Counted from the first letter of the stretch, positions 1 to 8,699 are shown. The stretch: 59,497 bases of DNA from Scatosoma sp045632625 (GCA_045632625.1 JAZQWZ010000032.1:1-59497), one strand, 5' to 3'. Notes: generated by a model not told the origin, from the sequence alone. Program-made: numbers and translations.

Positions 1-2
1 TG

Positions 3-101
3 ACGCGCGGCAGCGGTAAATTTGTTTCAGAATTCTTGGCATACGAACCTGTTCCCGGCGAACTTGAGGAAAAAATTGTTGCAAATGCGAAGAAAGAATA
101 A
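3..101 (+). CDS. C-terminal end of an EF-G-like translational GTPase (partial)
   Basis: The open frame enters from the left edge and stops at TAA 99-101. The 32 visible residues (TRGSGKFVSEF...YEPVPGELEEKI) resemble the last strand and helix of domain V in EF-G-like proteins, where an RG-F-EF-YE-VP pattern precedes a short charged tail. If correct, this is the end of a ribosomal translocase or an EF-G paralogue. The catalytic part lies outside the window, so the call rests on the tail alone. A hairpin terminator follows 22 bp downstream, and the next gene converges from the other strand. Confidence 0.55.
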   Translation, partial: TRGSGKFVSEFLAYEPVPGELEEKIVANAKKE

Positions 102-123
102 GCTTTCTTCTGGTTCCTAAAAA

Positions 124-160
124 GCAATCCTTTGGTCCCCCTCCAAAGGGTTGTTTTTTA
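124..160 (+). terminator. Rho-independent terminator after the EF-G-like gene
   Basis: An 11-bp stem (CAATCCTTTGG with CCAAAGGGTTG, one G.U pair) and a short C-rich loop are followed by TTTTTTA. It sits just after the stop codon at 101. Confidence 0.85.
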
Positions 161-170
161 TTGTTTTGCA

Positions 171-232
171 CCCCCTTTTCATGAAAAAGGGGGTACCATG
201 TACGAAATGAACACGGTATCCCCTTGTTTTTT
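171..232. terminator. Bidirectional terminator between converging genes
   Basis: GGGGGTACC (189-197) pairs with GGTATCCCC (215-223) and is followed by a T-run on the plus strand. On the minus strand the same stem is followed by TTTTTC. An overlapping hairpin, CCCCCTTTTC with GAAAAAGGGGG, occupies 171-193. It can end the leftward operon that stops at 254. Confidence 0.75.
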
Positions 233-253
233 ATATAAAATTGTTGGATAAAT

Positions 254-1972
254 TTATTGCGAAACGGTAAACAGGGAATAGAAATATCCCTTTTCTTCCA
301 TGAGCTTTTCAAACGTGCCCTTTTCAACGATACAACCGTTTTTCATGGTGAGAATTTCATCGTATTTTTTAAGCTGCAACGCGTCCAACGCATGCGTTAC
401 AACGATACTCGTCACTTGGTCTAAATCCAAAATGGCATCAAACACTTGCTTTGCCGTTTCACTATCTAGCGCCGCCGTTGCTTCGTCTACAAGCAACACC
501 TGCGATTTTTTGAGCAAGCTTCTTGCAATCGCAACGCGCTGTTTTTCGCCCCCTGACAACCCGTTACCGTTTTCGCCGCATAAATAATCCGCGCCCTTGG
601 CTTGTATCACGGACGAAAGCCCCGAAAGCGCAATCGCCCTTTCAATTTCTTCTTCAGGGAAAGAAGAGAACATCGTGATGTTGTCGCGAATAGTCGCATT
701 GAATATAAACACGTTTTGTTGGATGATGCTTTCCGTTTCGTACAGCGATGCCGTGGAAATTTCTTTGAGTTCGGTCTCGTCGAAATAAATATTGCCTTGA
801 TAGGAAGTGTACGACGCCAAAAGCAAGTTCAAAAGCGTACTTTTTCCGCTTCCCGACGCGCCGACTACGGCGTATTTTTTACCCAAATCAAAACGGCAAT
901 TTACGTTATGTAACACCTGTTTATCTTGTTCGTAGCCAAAGCAAAGGTTTTCCACAGTGATACCCTTTTGCAACGGGCAGTGCTCCCCTTGCGTTTCTTC
1001 GCGCACGTTTTTATTGAGCGCCGTTGCTACCTTTTCCACCAACGCTTTCGCCGAACTGCGCTCCGCAAAGCACGTAGGCAGCGTGCCGATAGGACTAAGC
1101 ACGTAGTTCATAAGCTGTACGAATAAGATGGTCGTACCTGCCGTTACGCCTTTCCCCGACAAGGCAAGATACGCACCCACTACAAACACGCCGATTTGTG
1201 CAATCAACGTCGCAATCAAGCCGAAAAATTCGACGATGGCACGCATTTTGTGTTTTCCGCGTTCCGCGGTGGAAAGCGCTTGTACGCGCTCTTTGAAAAT
1301 GCGAAGCACCTGCGCTTCCGCCTTGAAGGATTTGATAACGGGGAACCCGCCCAGCACGTCTTTCATCGTCGCCGTATACAATTCGTTTGCGGACGAAACT
1401 TGCTTTTCCTTATTCGCCATATTTTGCCCAGTAAGCAAAGCGGCAAGCAAAGGAAACAGCGCAAGCGCGATGGCAATCAAGGTCAACAGCGGACTGTAAT
1501 AAATCATCATCGTCAGCGCACCGACAAACGTCAATACGTTGGTGATAATGGTAAAAGTATTGCCTAAAAATCCTTGCTCTATCGTTTTAATATCGTTGGT
1601 GAGTGCGGACACGTAGGTGGAAGAATTTTCCCCTGAAAACGCCGCTATGTTTTTCTTGGTTATCTCTTCAAACACGCGCGCTTTATATTGAGAAATACCG
1701 CGCGTAAAATATCGGGGACGCGCATAGCAAGCCAGCATACTGCCCACAGCGGCAAACAAGATTGTCCCCACGCCGATCATAAGAAGCTGGAAAAGCGTGA
1801 AACCGACGTCGCTTCCGCTGATTAAATCGGTAAGCGCCAACAACAGCCACGAACAAATGAGCGAAATAATCACTTCGCCAAGCGCTACTATAATCAATAA
1901 GGCAACGTTGATACCGTTGCCTTTATAAAATTGTTTGGTATACGGACGAATATCTATTTGAGGCTTATTCAT
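254..1972 (-). CDS. ABC exporter half-transporter (fused permease and ATPase)
   Basis: The protein has 572 residues when started at ATG 1972, which has AAGGAG upstream; a longer reading frame would run into rsmA. The N-terminal half holds about six membrane helices (roughly residues 22-300) of the type I exporter kind. The C-terminal ATPase has Walker A GASGSGKST (371-379), the LSGGE signature (472-476) and Walker B VLLVDEA (492-498). It probably works as a homodimer or with a partner encoded elsewhere, since no second half-transporter is adjacent. The substrate cannot be read from the sequence; lipid, drug or peptide export are all possible. It is the last gene of the metG operon, 23 bp after rsmA. 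Confidence 0.9.
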   Translation of the reverse strand: MNKPQIDIRPYTKQFYKGNGINVALLIIVALGEVIISLICSWLLLALTDLISGSDVGFTLFQLLMIGVGTILFAAVGSMLACYARPRYFTRGISQYKARVFEEITKKNIAAFSGENSSTYVSALTNDIKTIEQGFLGNTFTIITNVLTFVGALTMMIYYSPLLTLIAIALALFPLLAALLTGQNMANKEKQVSSANELYTATMKDVLGGFPVIKSFKAEAQVLRIFKERVQALSTAERGKHKMRAIVEFFGLIATLIAQIGVFVVGAYLALSGKGVTAGTTILFVQLMNYVLSPIGTLPTCFAERSSAKALVEKVATALNKNVREETQGEHCPLQKGITVENLCFGYEQDKQVLHNVNCRFDLGKKYAVVGASGSGKSTLLNLLLASYTSYQGNIYFDETELKEISTASLYETESIIQQNVFIFNATIRDNITMFSSFPEEEIERAIALSGLSSVIQAKGADYLCGENGNGLSGGEKQRVAIARSLLKKSQVLLVDEATAALDSETAKQVFDAILDLDQVTSIVVTHALDALQLKKYDEILTMKNGCIVEKGTFEKLMEEKGYFYSLFTVSQ

Positions 1973-1995
1973 TTTCGTTTTTACTCCTTGTTGGC

Positions 1996-2841
1996 TTAAC
2001 TTTCTTGCAATACCCCTTGCTCTATAAGCACGTTGCAAAGAACGCCAAGACGCTCAGGGGAAAGCGTTTCCCCCCTTGCTTTTTCGTCTACGCCTGCTTG
2101 CGCTAAAATGTTTTTCGCTGTTTCACGAGAAACGCCAAAGCTGTTGACAAGGTTGTTTTCTAAGGTTTTTCTTCTGTTCAAAAAGGCGCATTTGACCGTT
2201 TGGCGGTATGCCTTTTCGCTTTTTACGGGGATTCTGCCTCTATCGAATGTGATTTTTACCACTGCCGAATCGACGTTGGGACGGGGATAGAACAAGTTTC
2301 TAGAAACTTTTTTTACGATTTTCGCTGTGCCTTTCAAAGCGATTGCCGCGGTAATCGCGCCGTACTCAGCCGTGTTTTCCTTGGCGCAAAAACGCAATGC
2401 CACTTCTTCCTGCACCATCACGGAAATACCCTGCACCATTTCGCTTTCTTCTAACAGCTTGGTAACGAGTGGCGTAGTGATATAGTAGGGCAAGTTCGCC
2501 ACCACCGTGTACGCGCCGATTTCTTGTTCCAGCTCGCGCAAGTCCACTTTACTGAAATCTCTAAAAATAACTTCTACATTTTCAAGCCCTGCAAGCGTTT
2601 CCGCAAGCACGGGTTTAAGCTGTACGTCTACGTCGAACGCATACACTTTTTTTGCCTTTTCCGCCAAAGCGCGCGTGAGCGTACCTGCACCGCAACCGAT
2701 TTCGACAACCGTCGTGTTTTCGTCAATACCCGACGCGTCTACAATAGAGGCAAGCAGGTTGCTGTCCGATATAAAGTTTTGCCCGAATTGCTTTTTAAAC
2801 GCAAATCCGTGTTTTTGTAAAATGGAACGTAAATCGCTCAT
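1996..2841 (-). CDS. rsmA: 16S rRNA dimethyladenosine transferase RsmA (KsgA)
   Basis: This 281-aa enzyme adds two methyl groups to each of two adjacent adenosines near the 3' end of 16S rRNA, a late step of small-subunit assembly. The start at 2841 gives the typical opening LQKHGFAFKKQFGQNF and the usual family length. The SAM site shows VVEIGCGAGTLT, the acidic FDVD after strand 2, and the catalytic NLPYY motif of N6-adenine methylases. It lies in the same order as in many Firmicutes (metS, tatD, ksgA), 25 bp after the radical SAM gene, so co-transcription is likely. Nothing unusual was seen. Confidence 0.95.
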   Translation of the reverse strand: MSDLRSILQKHGFAFKKQFGQNFISDSNLLASIVDASGIDENTTVVEIGCGAGTLTRALAEKAKKVYAFDVDVQLKPVLAETLAGLENVEVIFRDFSKVDLRELEQEIGAYTVVANLPYYITTPLVTKLLEESEMVQGISVMVQEEVALRFCAKENTAEYGAITAAIALKGTAKIVKKVSRNLFYPRPNVDSAVVKITFDRGRIPVKSEKAYRQTVKCAFLNRRKTLENNLVNSFGVSRETAKNILAQAGVDEKARGETLSPERLGVLCNVLIEQGVLQES

Positions 2842-2866
2842 ACTTTCTTCCTGTTTTTTTGTTTGA

Positions 2867-3838
2867 TTATTCGCCGCTGTCCGTAATATAATCGCGCACG
2901 TATAAAGGTACGCGTAAGCTTTCCGCCAAGCGTTTGCAGGCTTCCACCTCTTCTTCGCCGATACAATCGACGATGGAAAAACGGCAAGGAATATCGTTTC
3001 TCTTGCATTGACGGGCAAACTCCAACATACCGTCGAAACCGTTTGTACCAAACTGCGAACGGCATACGGGTTGGTATTTTTCCGCACAAGAGAAGTTCAA
3101 AGAAATGTTGATAAAATCAATTTTGTCTTTAAGTTCGGGTACGATATCGCGTTTGTTGATTAAATTGCCTTGTCCGTTGGTATTTAAACGCGTTTTTAAG
3201 CCCTTTTCATGGAAGAAATCGCAAAGTGCGAGCATTTCTTTTACTTTGTAAGTGGGTTCGCCGAAACCGCAAAATACCGCTTCCTTAAATTGCGTAAGAT
3301 TGAAATCCTTTGCAGACGCAATTACTTTTTCCGCCGTTACGTCGCCGTTTTTCAGCCATAAATAATGGCCGTAATAGCTATCGCACTCGTTACGCACGCA
3401 AAAATCGCAGGCGTTGGAGCATTTGTTGGTCAAATTGACGTACAAATTACCGTCGAGAACGTACAAATACGTGTCCTTGCGGTTTTGGTTTTTGTTTTGA
3501 TTTTGGTTTTTATTTTGACCGCCTTGACCGCTTTGGTTTTGGTTGTTTTGACTGTTACCGCCGCCCTGTTTTTGCTTTTGCTTTTGCGGTTGGGGTTGTT
3601 GTTTTTGTTTGTTTTGCTGTCCGTTTTGCGGTTGCTTTTGCTTGTTTTGACTGCCCTGCTTTTGCGCGTTTTGGCTATTTTGCGCCTGCGAATTTTGGCT
3701 GTTTTGACCGTTTTGGTTTTGCTTATTACCGCCATGTCCCCTATGACGGCGATGGCGTCTGGAACGACCGCTTTTTTGCTGGCCGTTTTGGCTGCTTTGA
3801 CCGTTTTGCGGTTGTTGGTTATTCTTGATTTCGTCCAT
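2867..3838 (-). CDS. TatD-linked radical SAM protein with an N/Q-rich extension
   Basis: A 323-aa protein. Residues 121-323 look like the TatD-linked radical SAM family: YVNLTNKC then C140-x3-C144-x2-C147, the cluster-binding motif, followed by YYGHYLWL and GEPT/GFGEP-type SAM motifs (VFCGFGEPTYK). The family usually sits beside tatD, as here, and its reaction is unknown. Residues 1-120 are extremely low complexity, built almost only of Q, N, K, G and S, with an Arg/His-rich patch at 25-36 (RSRRHRRHRGHGG). This extension is not part of the family core. The start at 3838 has AGGTAG upstream and no later ATG fits better, so the extension is probably translated. Confidence 0.85.
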   Translation of the reverse strand: MDEIKNNQQPQNGQSSQNGQQKSGRSRRHRRHRGHGGNKQNQNGQNSQNSQAQNSQNAQKQGSQNKQKQPQNGQQNKQKQQPQPQKQKQKQGGGNSQNNQNQSGQGGQNKNQNQNKNQNRKDTYLYVLDGNLYVNLTNKCSNACDFCVRNECDSYYGHYLWLKNGDVTAEKVIASAKDFNLTQFKEAVFCGFGEPTYKVKEMLALCDFFHEKGLKTRLNTNGQGNLINKRDIVPELKDKIDFINISLNFSCAEKYQPVCRSQFGTNGFDGMLEFARQCKRNDIPCRFSIVDCIGEEEVEACKRLAESLRVPLYVRDYITDSGE

Positions 3839-3853
3839 ATTGCTACCTACTTT

Positions 3854-4639
3854 TTATTGCAATTTCTTGAACAAGCTTTTCGCGTTGTCCAAAAGCTGTT
3901 TTTTTAATGTTTCTTCGTCTGTTTGCGTAAGCTCTGCCAGCTTTTTCACTACGTGCAAAATGTGTGCAGGTTGGTTGGGAAACGTCCCCCTCAACGGCTC
4001 GGGCGTAAGGTACGGACAATCGGTTTCCGATAAAATGCGGCTACCGTGTACGCGGCGAACGCTTTCTTGTACTTTTTTCGCGTTCTTGAACGTGCAAGGT
4101 CCGCCAAAGGAAAAATACGTACCAAACTGCGCAAAGCGTTCTACCATTTCCGCAGAATACGAATAACAATGCATCAGCGCGCCGTGGTTTAACAAATGCT
4201 TATTTTCTAACAAAAGGCTGAGCGTATCTTCCGCGGCGTCGCGGCTGTGCAGTACTACGGGAAGCCCAAGCCTGTCCGCAAGCTGTAACTGCTGCATAAA
4301 CCGCTGTTTTTGCTCGTCCTTGGCGGGGTTATTTTCGTAGTGATAATCCAAGCCGATTTCCCCAACGGCAACACATTTTTCATGTTTGCAAAGCGTTTCC
4401 AGCTTCTGCAAATCGCCGTCCTGCCACTTGGCAAGCTCGCTGGGATGAAAGCCGGCGCAAAAATACACGCTTTCATATTTTTCGGAAAGCTCCTTGGCAA
4501 TGATGGACGATTGCAAATCAAAACCCGAACAAATCATGCGTGTTACACCAAGCACATTTGCGCGCGCAATCACTTCGTCCACACCGCCCGCTTCTTGATA
4601 TTCGTCGCCCGTTAAATGGCAATGTACGTCGATATACAT
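3854..4639 (-). CDS. tatD: TatD family metal-dependent deoxyribonuclease
   Basis: A 261-aa TIM-barrel hydrolase. Metal ligands are visible in order: HCHL (6-9), the GEIGLDYH segment with its Glu, the His of HSRDA, the His of MHCYS and the Asp of SETDCPYL. The C-terminal LTPEPLRG is typical of the family. TatD enzymes act as 3'-5' exonucleases or DNases in DNA repair, and the exact role here is inferred. Its ATG overlaps the metG stop by one base (TGATG), so the two are translationally coupled. The next gene is the radical SAM partner 15 bp downstream. Confidence 0.93.
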   Translation of the reverse strand: MYIDVHCHLTGDEYQEAGGVDEVIARANVLGVTRMICSGFDLQSSIIAKELSEKYESVYFCAGFHPSELAKWQDGDLQKLETLCKHEKCVAVGEIGLDYHYENNPAKDEQKQRFMQQLQLADRLGLPVVLHSRDAAEDTLSLLLENKHLLNHGALMHCYSYSAEMVERFAQFGTYFSFGGPCTFKNAKKVQESVRRVHGSRILSETDCPYLTPEPLRGTFPNQPAHILHVVKKLAELTQTDEETLKKQLLDNAKSLFKKLQ

Positions 4640-6633
4640 CAGCCGATATTCGCTCCGCTGTCGATATCCGCGTTGTCAGGGCATACAAGCGCAAACTTAC
4701 CGTTTTCGTCTTCCGCACCCAAAATCATGCCTTCCGACATAATGCCGCACACCTTTCTCGGTGCAAGGTTGGTAACGAACACTACCTTTTTCCCGATGAG
4801 TTCTTCGGGCTTGTAATGCTTAGCAATCCCCGAAACAACCGAACGTGTTTCATTGCCGAATTTCACCGTTTCGTGTAAAAGCTTGGAAGATTTTTCCACC
4901 TTTTCACAAGCAATAATTTCGCCTACGCGCAGTTGTACTTTTGCAAAATCGTCAATGGTAATTTCAGGCACTTTTTCTTCTTCCTTTTCTTGCGTTTGTT
5001 TGTTTTCCGTGGAAACGGCAGGGGCAGGTGCTTGTTCAGCCGCCGCGGCTTTCATTTGCGCTTCGCGGATTTTGTCGATTTCCGGTTGCAGCGTTTTGAA
5101 ATCAATACGCGCAAACAACGGCTCGATACCATTTACTTGCGTTTGTTCTTTCAAGCCGAAAATTGCGCATTCTTCCAAGCTCCTGCTGTTGCCGTCGAAG
5201 GCTTGGACAATCTTCTCACTCGTTTGCGGCATGAAGCTATCGAGAAGCGACGCACCGATTTGAATGGCTTCCGCCAAGTTATAAAGTACGTCGTTCAAGC
5301 GCGTTTTTTGCGCTTCGTCCTTGGCAAGCGCCCAAGGCATCGTTTCGTCGATATATTTATTCGCTCTGCGGAATACCGTGAAAATTTCACCGATAGCGTC
5401 TGCAATACGCAAATCTTCCGCTTTCGCCGTTACCTTTTCCACCGCCGACGTTACCGTTGCTTTGAATTCCTTATCAGGGTCTTGTTCGTTTTCCGCAAGC
5501 GATTTTTGTACGCTGCCGCCGAAATATTTATTGATCATGGCAATCGTACGGCTCACCAAGTTACCCAAAACGTTGGCAAGGTCAGTATTGAAACGTTCCG
5601 CCACAAGCTCCCACGTGATTTGACCGTCGTTATCAAACGGCATTTCGTGGAGCACGAAATAGCGCACGGCTTCCACACCGAACAGGCGTGCCAAATCGTC
5701 CGCGTAAATCACGTTGCCCTTGGATTTACTCATCTTGCCATCGCCCTGCAACAGCCAAGGATGCCCAAATACTTGCTTGGGCAAAGGTTCGCCAAGCGCC
5801 ATCAGGAAAATAGGCCAGTAAATGGTATGAAAACGCAAAATGTCTTTACCGATTAAGTGTAAATCCGCCGGCCAGAACTTTTTATAAAGCTCGCCGTGGT
5901 TGCCGTCTACGTCGTAGCCGATCCCCGTGATATAGTTGGTGAGCGCATCCAGCCACACATACACTACGTGCTTGCTGTCGAAATCCACAGGCACGCCCCA
6001 AGTGAACGTTACGCGCGATACGCACAAATCCTGCAAGCCCTTTTTCAAGAAGTTGTTCATCATCTCGTTTTTACGGGAAACGGGACGGATAAATTCGGGA
6101 TGCGTTTCGATATGTTGGATTAAGCGGTCGGCATATTTGCCCATTTTAAAGAAGTACGCTTCTTCTTTCGCAGGTTTAACTTCTCTGCCACAATCGGGGC
6201 ATTTACCGTCTACAAGCTGGCTTTCCGTCCAAAACGATTCACAAGGCGTACAGTACATACCCTCGTAATAGCTTTTATAAATATCCCCTTGGTCGTAGAA
6301 CTTTTTAAAGATTTTCGCCACCTGTTTCATGTGGTCGGCGTCGGTAGTACGGATAAATTTATCGTACGACGTTTCCACCAAATCCCAAATATCTTTGATT
6401 TCACCCGCCACTTTATCGACAAATTCTTGGGGACTCACGCCGGCCGCCTGCGCTTTTTCTTGAATTTTTTGGCCATGTTCGTCCGTGCCCGTTTGATAGA
6501 ACACTTCATAACCCTGTTTGCGCTTAAAACGCGCGATTGCGTCCGCCAAAATCGCTTCGTACGTGTTGCCGATATGCGGCTTGCCCGAAGTGTACGCGAT
6601 TGCCGTTGTGATGTAGTAAGGTTTCTTTGCCAT
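4639..6633 (-). CDS. metG: Methionyl-tRNA synthetase
   Basis: A 664-aa class I synthetase that charges tRNA(Met). The start at 6633 (MAKKPYYITT) has GGAG upstream; the open frame continues further without homology. Motifs are HIGN at 20-23 and KMSKS at 300-304. Four zinc-type cysteines lie in the connective insert (C128, C131, C145, C148). A C-terminal tRNA-binding domain (about 565-664: VQLRVGEI, then SGIAKHY and NLAPRKVCG) is the EMAP/Arc1-like dimer domain. A proline/alanine/glutamate-rich linker precedes it. It is the first gene of the leftward operon. Confidence 0.97.
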   Translation of the reverse strand: MAKKPYYITTAIAYTSGKPHIGNTYEAILADAIARFKRKQGYEVFYQTGTDEHGQKIQEKAQAAGVSPQEFVDKVAGEIKDIWDLVETSYDKFIRTTDADHMKQVAKIFKKFYDQGDIYKSYYEGMYCTPCESFWTESQLVDGKCPDCGREVKPAKEEAYFFKMGKYADRLIQHIETHPEFIRPVSRKNEMMNNFLKKGLQDLCVSRVTFTWGVPVDFDSKHVVYVWLDALTNYITGIGYDVDGNHGELYKKFWPADLHLIGKDILRFHTIYWPIFLMALGEPLPKQVFGHPWLLQGDGKMSKSKGNVIYADDLARLFGVEAVRYFVLHEMPFDNDGQITWELVAERFNTDLANVLGNLVSRTIAMINKYFGGSVQKSLAENEQDPDKEFKATVTSAVEKVTAKAEDLRIADAIGEIFTVFRRANKYIDETMPWALAKDEAQKTRLNDVLYNLAEAIQIGASLLDSFMPQTSEKIVQAFDGNSRSLEECAIFGLKEQTQVNGIEPLFARIDFKTLQPEIDKIREAQMKAAAAEQAPAPAVSTENKQTQEKEEEKVPEITIDDFAKVQLRVGEIIACEKVEKSSKLLHETVKFGNETRSVVSGIAKHYKPEELIGKKVVFVTNLAPRKVCGIMSEGMILGAEDENGKFALVCPDNADIDSGANIG

Positions 6634-6690
6634 TGCCTTTGCTCCTGCGCGAAAAATGAATATTTTTCGCTTGTTTTTTATTCGCCTATT

Positions 6691-6719
6691 ATTATACCTA
6701 TTTTTTTGGGAAATGTAAA
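6691..6719 (-). promoter_or_regulatory. Sigma-A type promoter of the metG operon
   Basis: On the minus strand TTTACA (6714-6719) and TATAAT (6691-6696) are separated by 17 bp. The start of transcription would fall about 50 bases before metG. The match is nearly perfect, so this is the likely promoter for metG, tatD, the radical SAM gene, rsmA and perhaps the ABC exporter. Confidence 0.85.
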
Positions 6720-6785
6720 CTGTTTTGCGCGCCCCCGCGAAGAATAAACGGCATTTTCCGCTTCTTTTACGCATATAGTAGTGCT

Positions 6786-7409
6786 ATGAACGTGCTTTTT
6801 TGTGTAGTTGTTGTGTTATCGGTTTGTATCTTTATGATACAAGACCCACAAATTTTTCTTTCTTCTATGCTGGACGGTGCGTCTAAAAGCGCCGTTTTGT
6901 GCTTCTCGCTTATCGCCACCTACGCCGTGTGGCTAGGCTTAATGCGCGTTTGGCAGGACAGCGGTTTGACAAACGCTATCTCTAAACGCATCCGTCCGCT
7001 TACCCGTAAATTGCTAAAAACCAACGATTTGCAAACACTCGATTGCCTGACTATGAATTTGACCGTCAATTTGCTCGGCATTTCGGGTGCGGCAACCCCC
7101 TACGGCATACAAGGAGCCAAGCTTTTGGATAAAACGGAAAATGCAGAATATTCTTCTGCTATGTTTTTCGTGTTCAACGCCACGTCCTTACAGGTTATTC
7201 CCACGTCGGTAATCGGTGTGCGCACCGCTTTAAAAAGCGCCGCGCCTGCGGATATCGTACTTCCCACTATTTTGACAAGCGCGTTTTCCACATTGCTTGC
7301 AGCGTTGTTGGTGTTTTTGCTTATCCGTAAAAACACGGCGGTTGTAACGCAAAAAAACAGTGGTTTTTTACGTAAAACCGCAAAAATTAAGGGGGCAGGT
7401 ATGCAATGA
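6786..7409 (+). CDS. spmA: Spore maturation protein A (SpmA)
   Basis: A 207-aa membrane protein with four to five hydrophobic helices and the nucleoside-recognition (Gate) domain signature: KSAVLCFSL, YAVWLGLMRV near residues 45-60, then ISGAATPYGI and FNATSLQVIPTSVIGVR. In Bacillus, SpmA and SpmB are needed for dehydration of the spore core. The length is close to the family norm (about 195). The gene is divergent from metG and overlaps spmB by ATGA, so the pair is coupled. No clear sigma-A promoter is visible upstream, which would fit a sporulation sigma factor, but that is an inference. Confidence 0.88.
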   Translation: MNVLFCVVVVLSVCIFMIQDPQIFLSSMLDGASKSAVLCFSLIATYAVWLGLMRVWQDSGLTNAISKRIRPLTRKLLKTNDLQTLDCLTMNLTVNLLGISGAATPYGIQGAKLLDKTENAEYSSAMFFVFNATSLQVIPTSVIGVRTALKSAAPADIVLPTILTSAFSTLLAALLVFLLIRKNTAVVTQKNSGFLRKTAKIKGAGMQ

Positions 7410-7921
7410 ATTACTTTTTCGCCTTAATTGTGCCCGTAATATTTTTGCTTTCCTTTTTATATGCAACCTATAAAAAGGTGCGCGTGTACGACAGCTTTAC
7501 CAACGGCGCAAAAGACGCTATTCCTTTGATTGTTTCCATTTTTCCGTATATTGCGGCGGTTACGATGCTTTGTGTACTGATGGAAAAAAGCGGTTTAGAA
7601 AGCAAAATGATTAAACTTTTGCAACCAACGTTTTCCCGTTTTGGCGTACCGCCTGAGCTAGCACCGCTGTTATTTGTCAAACCACTGTCTGGAAGCGGAT
7701 CTATTGCCGTTTTGACGGATATTTTACAAACGTACGGTGTGGATAGCTATATCGGCCGTTGCGCTTGCGTTGTGTACGGCTCGTCGGATACTATCTTTTA
7801 TATCGGCGCGGTATATTTTGCTTCTCTGCAAAGAAAAAAGCTACCGCTTGCCATTGCAATCGCTTTATTTTCCTTTTTACTATCCGTCGTTTTATGCTGT
7901 TTTTTATGTCAATTCATATAA
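7406..7921 (+). CDS. spmB: Spore maturation protein B (SpmB)
   Basis: A 171-aa membrane protein that shares the Gate-type fold with SpmA. Diagnostic stretches are SFTNGAKDAIPLIVSIFPY, the ELAPLLFVKPLSGSGS loop, and YGSSDTIFYIGAVYF, all typical of SpmB. It starts inside the spmA stop (ATGA overlap) and so is translated with it. The pair argues that this organism, or its recent ancestor, makes endospores. A hydrophobic C-terminal helix ends the protein, and no gene follows for about 500 bp. Confidence 0.9.
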   Translation: MNYFFALIVPVIFLLSFLYATYKKVRVYDSFTNGAKDAIPLIVSIFPYIAAVTMLCVLMEKSGLESKMIKLLQPTFSRFGVPPELAPLLFVKPLSGSGSIAVLTDILQTYGVDSYIGRCACVVYGSSDTIFYIGAVYFASLQRKKLPLAIAIALFSFLLSVVLCCFLCQFI

Positions 7922-8022
7922 TGAATAGCACGCCGATTTCTTTGTTTAATTTTGTACTTTTTTCACATTTTTTGTAAGAGTGAGTACAATTTTATTTTTT
8001 TAAAAAAATATTTTTTGTTTCC

Positions 8023-8051
8023 TTTACTTTTTTTGTTAAGCGTGCTAAAAT
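8023..8051 (+). promoter_or_regulatory. Promoter for the candidate small RNA
   Basis: TTTACT (8023-8028), a 17-bp spacer and TAAAAT (8046-8051) place a start site at about 8058, which is exactly where the first RNA stem begins. Confidence 0.6.
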
Positions 8052-8057
8052 ATACTT

Positions 8058-8165
8058 GTAGTTAAGTTGTGGAAACACAACAAGTTACATAGCTCATCAT
8101 TTTCCCCCTTATCATATAGGTAGTTGCCTCGAAACGTGAGTTTCGGGGTGATTATCTTTTTTATT
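8058..8165 (+). ncRNA. Candidate structured small RNA (about 105 nt)
   Basis: No coding frame fits. The first stem-loop (8058-8088) has a 6-bp outer stem, a small AA/A internal loop and the stem GTTGTG/CACAAC capped by a GAAA tetraloop. The second (8119-8156) is a 17-bp stem without mismatch if G.U pairs are allowed, capped by the GNRA loop GTGA. It is followed by CTTTTTTATT, a terminator tail. A promoter sits at the right distance upstream. It does not look like 6S, tmRNA, SRP RNA or RNase P RNA. The family was not recognised. Confidence 0.55.
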
Positions 8166-8368
8166 GCTTTTTTTGCCCCAAAATACATTTCCGTCAATAC
8201 CAAAAATGCAAGGCCCCCCTAAATTTACCGGGAGCCATCCCCGTTACATGCTTAAAAACACAAGAAAACTATGCCCCCCTTGAAATATCAAAAGGAACAT
8301 TTAAAAATAGGCATATTTTTATGGCAAATTTTTAATCAATGGATGCCGTTTGTAATGTAAGAACAAGC

Positions 8369-8398
8369 AACTATCCCCCACTAAAGTGGGGGATAGTT
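8369..8398. other. Perfect 14-bp hairpin in a gene-poor stretch
   Basis: AACTATCCCCCACT and AGTGGGGGATAGTT form a perfect inverted repeat with almost no loop. A T-run is weak (ACTATTTTA). It may be a terminator or an extruding DNA hairpin. The surrounding 8166-8438 holds no gene that I can support. Confidence 0.5.
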
Positions 8399-8451
8399 AC
8401 TATTTTACCTGTAATTAGTTTTTAGGGGTTTTTCATGCTTGCTTCATGATA

Positions 8452-8485
8452 AACCGCGGTGGGAAACCCACCGCGGTTCTTTTTT
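8452..8485 (+). terminator. Strong Rho-independent terminator
   Basis: AACCGCGGTGGG and CCCACCGCGGTT pair perfectly (12 bp) around AAA and are followed by CTTTTTT. No intact rightward gene lies directly before it, so the gene it served may have been lost. Confidence 0.8.
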
Positions 8486-8498
8486 GTTGTTTAGTACT

Positions 8499-8645
8499 AT
8501 GCTATCCTTACTTATCGAAGATAAACTCTCAGTGAAAGAGATCTCTTTTGCTTCGGGATTCGCTGATGAAAAATATTTTTCCCGCGCGTTTAGAAGCAAG
8601 TATGGCTATCCCCCCTCACAACTGCGCCATAATATAATAATGTAA
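8499..8645 (+). pseudogene. Remnant of an AraC-family regulator (second HTH only)
   Basis: About 45 residues (LLIEDKLSVKEISFASGFADEKYFSRAFRSKYGYPPSQLR, given here in its two halves: SVKEISFASGF and YFSRAFRSKYGYPPSQLR) match the last helix-turn-helix of AraC/XylS regulators, including the GF-D--YF--F---G--P---R pattern. The sensor domain and the first HTH are missing, and a strong terminator lies immediately upstream. The piece is therefore most likely a gene remnant left by rearrangement at this junction and not a functional regulator. Confidence 0.65.
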
Positions 8646-8699
8646 GAAATAGGCGTCCGCGAACAAGGCGTTTCTTTTACATTTCTCGCCACGAAAAAA

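Noticed and set aside
3365..3907. A 180-aa hydrophobic frame on the plus strand
   Set aside because: It is the mirror of the Gln/Asn-rich part of the radical SAM gene: CAA/AAC repeats read backwards give Leu/Val. No SD and no family.
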